The notes under the pieces are model-generated. The model was not told the DNA's origin. It saw only the letters and a list, made by a program, of their open reading frames with translations, and searched no databases. The position numbers and the translations under genes were made by a program. This document shows positions 54,213-54,526 of a stretch of DNA of 54,526 nucleotides, in pieces. Each line of letters starts with the position of its first letter. Positions within the stretch are counted from its first letter, which is position 1. This DNA is from Paractinoplanes aksuensis (lineage in GTDB: Bacteria > Actinomycetota > Actinomycetes > Mycobacteriales > Micromonosporaceae): assembly GCF_024137025.1 (NCBI RefSeq), contig NZ_JAMYJR010000046.1, forward strand, positions 1 through 54,526, written 5' to 3'.

Positions 54213-54526
54213 TCAGGTCTGATCCGAGGATGGGAGCTGGCCCTGAGAAGGCGGGCGGGAGGGCAAAGACGTCGGCGGCTGAACCACGACTGATTCTTCG
54301 GCGCCGGGCTCCGAAGCCGCGGGCAGCTGCGGGGCCGCGGAAGGCTGCGGGGCCGCGGAAGGCTGCTCGTGCGTGACCAGAGGCGAAGGCTGCTCGTGCG
54401 TGATCGGCTGCTGCTCGCTTCGGGTTGGAGGCACCAGCTGCTCATCCATGACCGGTTGCTGCTCGGCGCGGGTTTGGGGCACCTGCTGCTCGCCCTAAAC
54501 CTGCCGCGGCTGCTCGTCACCGGGTT
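54213..54526 (-). pseudogene. C-terminal part of a Gln/Pro-rich protein, interrupted by an in-frame stop
   Basis: From the right edge the minus frame reads DEQPRQV, then TAG (54495-54497), then GEQQVPQTRAEQQPVMDEQL, continuing with EQQ, HEQP and SAAPQ units to a stop at 54213. Composition is the same on both sides of the TAG, so the gene is probably broken by a nonsense change or a sequence error. A restart at GTG 54482 would give 89 residues. The protein looks disordered; its N-terminal part lies outside the window. Not recognised. Confidence 0.5.

Noticed and set aside
54206..54520. 104-residue Ser/Arg-rich minus-strand frame at the right edge
   Set aside because: Its composition is an out-of-frame reading of the Gln/Pro-rich frame, whose regular EQQ/EQP units look like the selected protein.

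Overview
The window is high-GC actinobacterial chromosome, most likely from Micromonosporaceae (Actinoplanes-like). The basis is a bldC gene next to valine dehydrogenase, DUF3073 and DUF3151 genes, a Glu-Asp-Phe tRNA operon, strong GC3 bias, frequent GTG starts and many leaderless-looking starts. The genus is inference.

Layout. 1-340 is the promoter and leader of an rRNA operon that reads leftward off the edge. 342-2255 holds a Rieske membrane protein and a divergent beta-lactamase-fold hydrolase. A tRNA operon (Glu, Asp, Phe; minus strand) lies at 2421-2770. 2920-9286 is a carotenoid and light-response locus: a MerR/B12-fold regulator, idi, crtI and crtE on the minus strand, divergent from crtB and photolyase phr. 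9393-17547 is a housekeeping and accessory mix: ECF sigma factor with its YCII partner, a LysR/TDT transporter pair sharing one palindrome, a HAD phosphatase, a thioesterase, a small Ca-loop protein, KptA, a methyltransferase and a PPOX protein. 17621-20612 is bldC, a conserved unknown, vdh and a DUF3073 gene.

20881-22177 is a two-gene RiPP system on the minus strand: a radical SAM/SPASM enzyme whose 3' end overlaps a 74-residue precursor. The precursor tail holds four aromatic-X-Asn/His triads (WNH, FEN, FYN, WNN), the signature of multiple three-residue cyclophanes (AmcA/AmcB type). It is the most distinctive system here.

22325-37984 carries most of the late purine pathway (purM, purF, purL, purQ, purS, purB, purD, purA). 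Between these genes sit a single-pass membrane protein with a Gly/Tyr/Gln-rich cytosolic tail, an ArsR-type regulator with an MFS exporter, and two sterol-carrier-like proteins. 37986-44063 has a degenerate DAG-kinase-like protein, an EspI-like proline-rich P-loop ATPase, a DUF3151 gene, a LOG-family protein and class II fructose-bisphosphate aldolase. 44226-50618 has an LPxTG surface protein, the RNA-repair pair hen1-pnkp and a DedA protein. 50915-52075 has a class II aldolase and an ArsR/SmtB repressor.

From about 52340 to 54212 I see no convincing gene. That stretch holds a 16-bp direct repeat at 21-bp phase and two families of tandem repeats. The right edge carries the C-terminal part of a Gln/Pro-rich protein broken by an in-frame TAG. 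Identities come from reading motifs in translated sequence and from memory of families; no database search was run.
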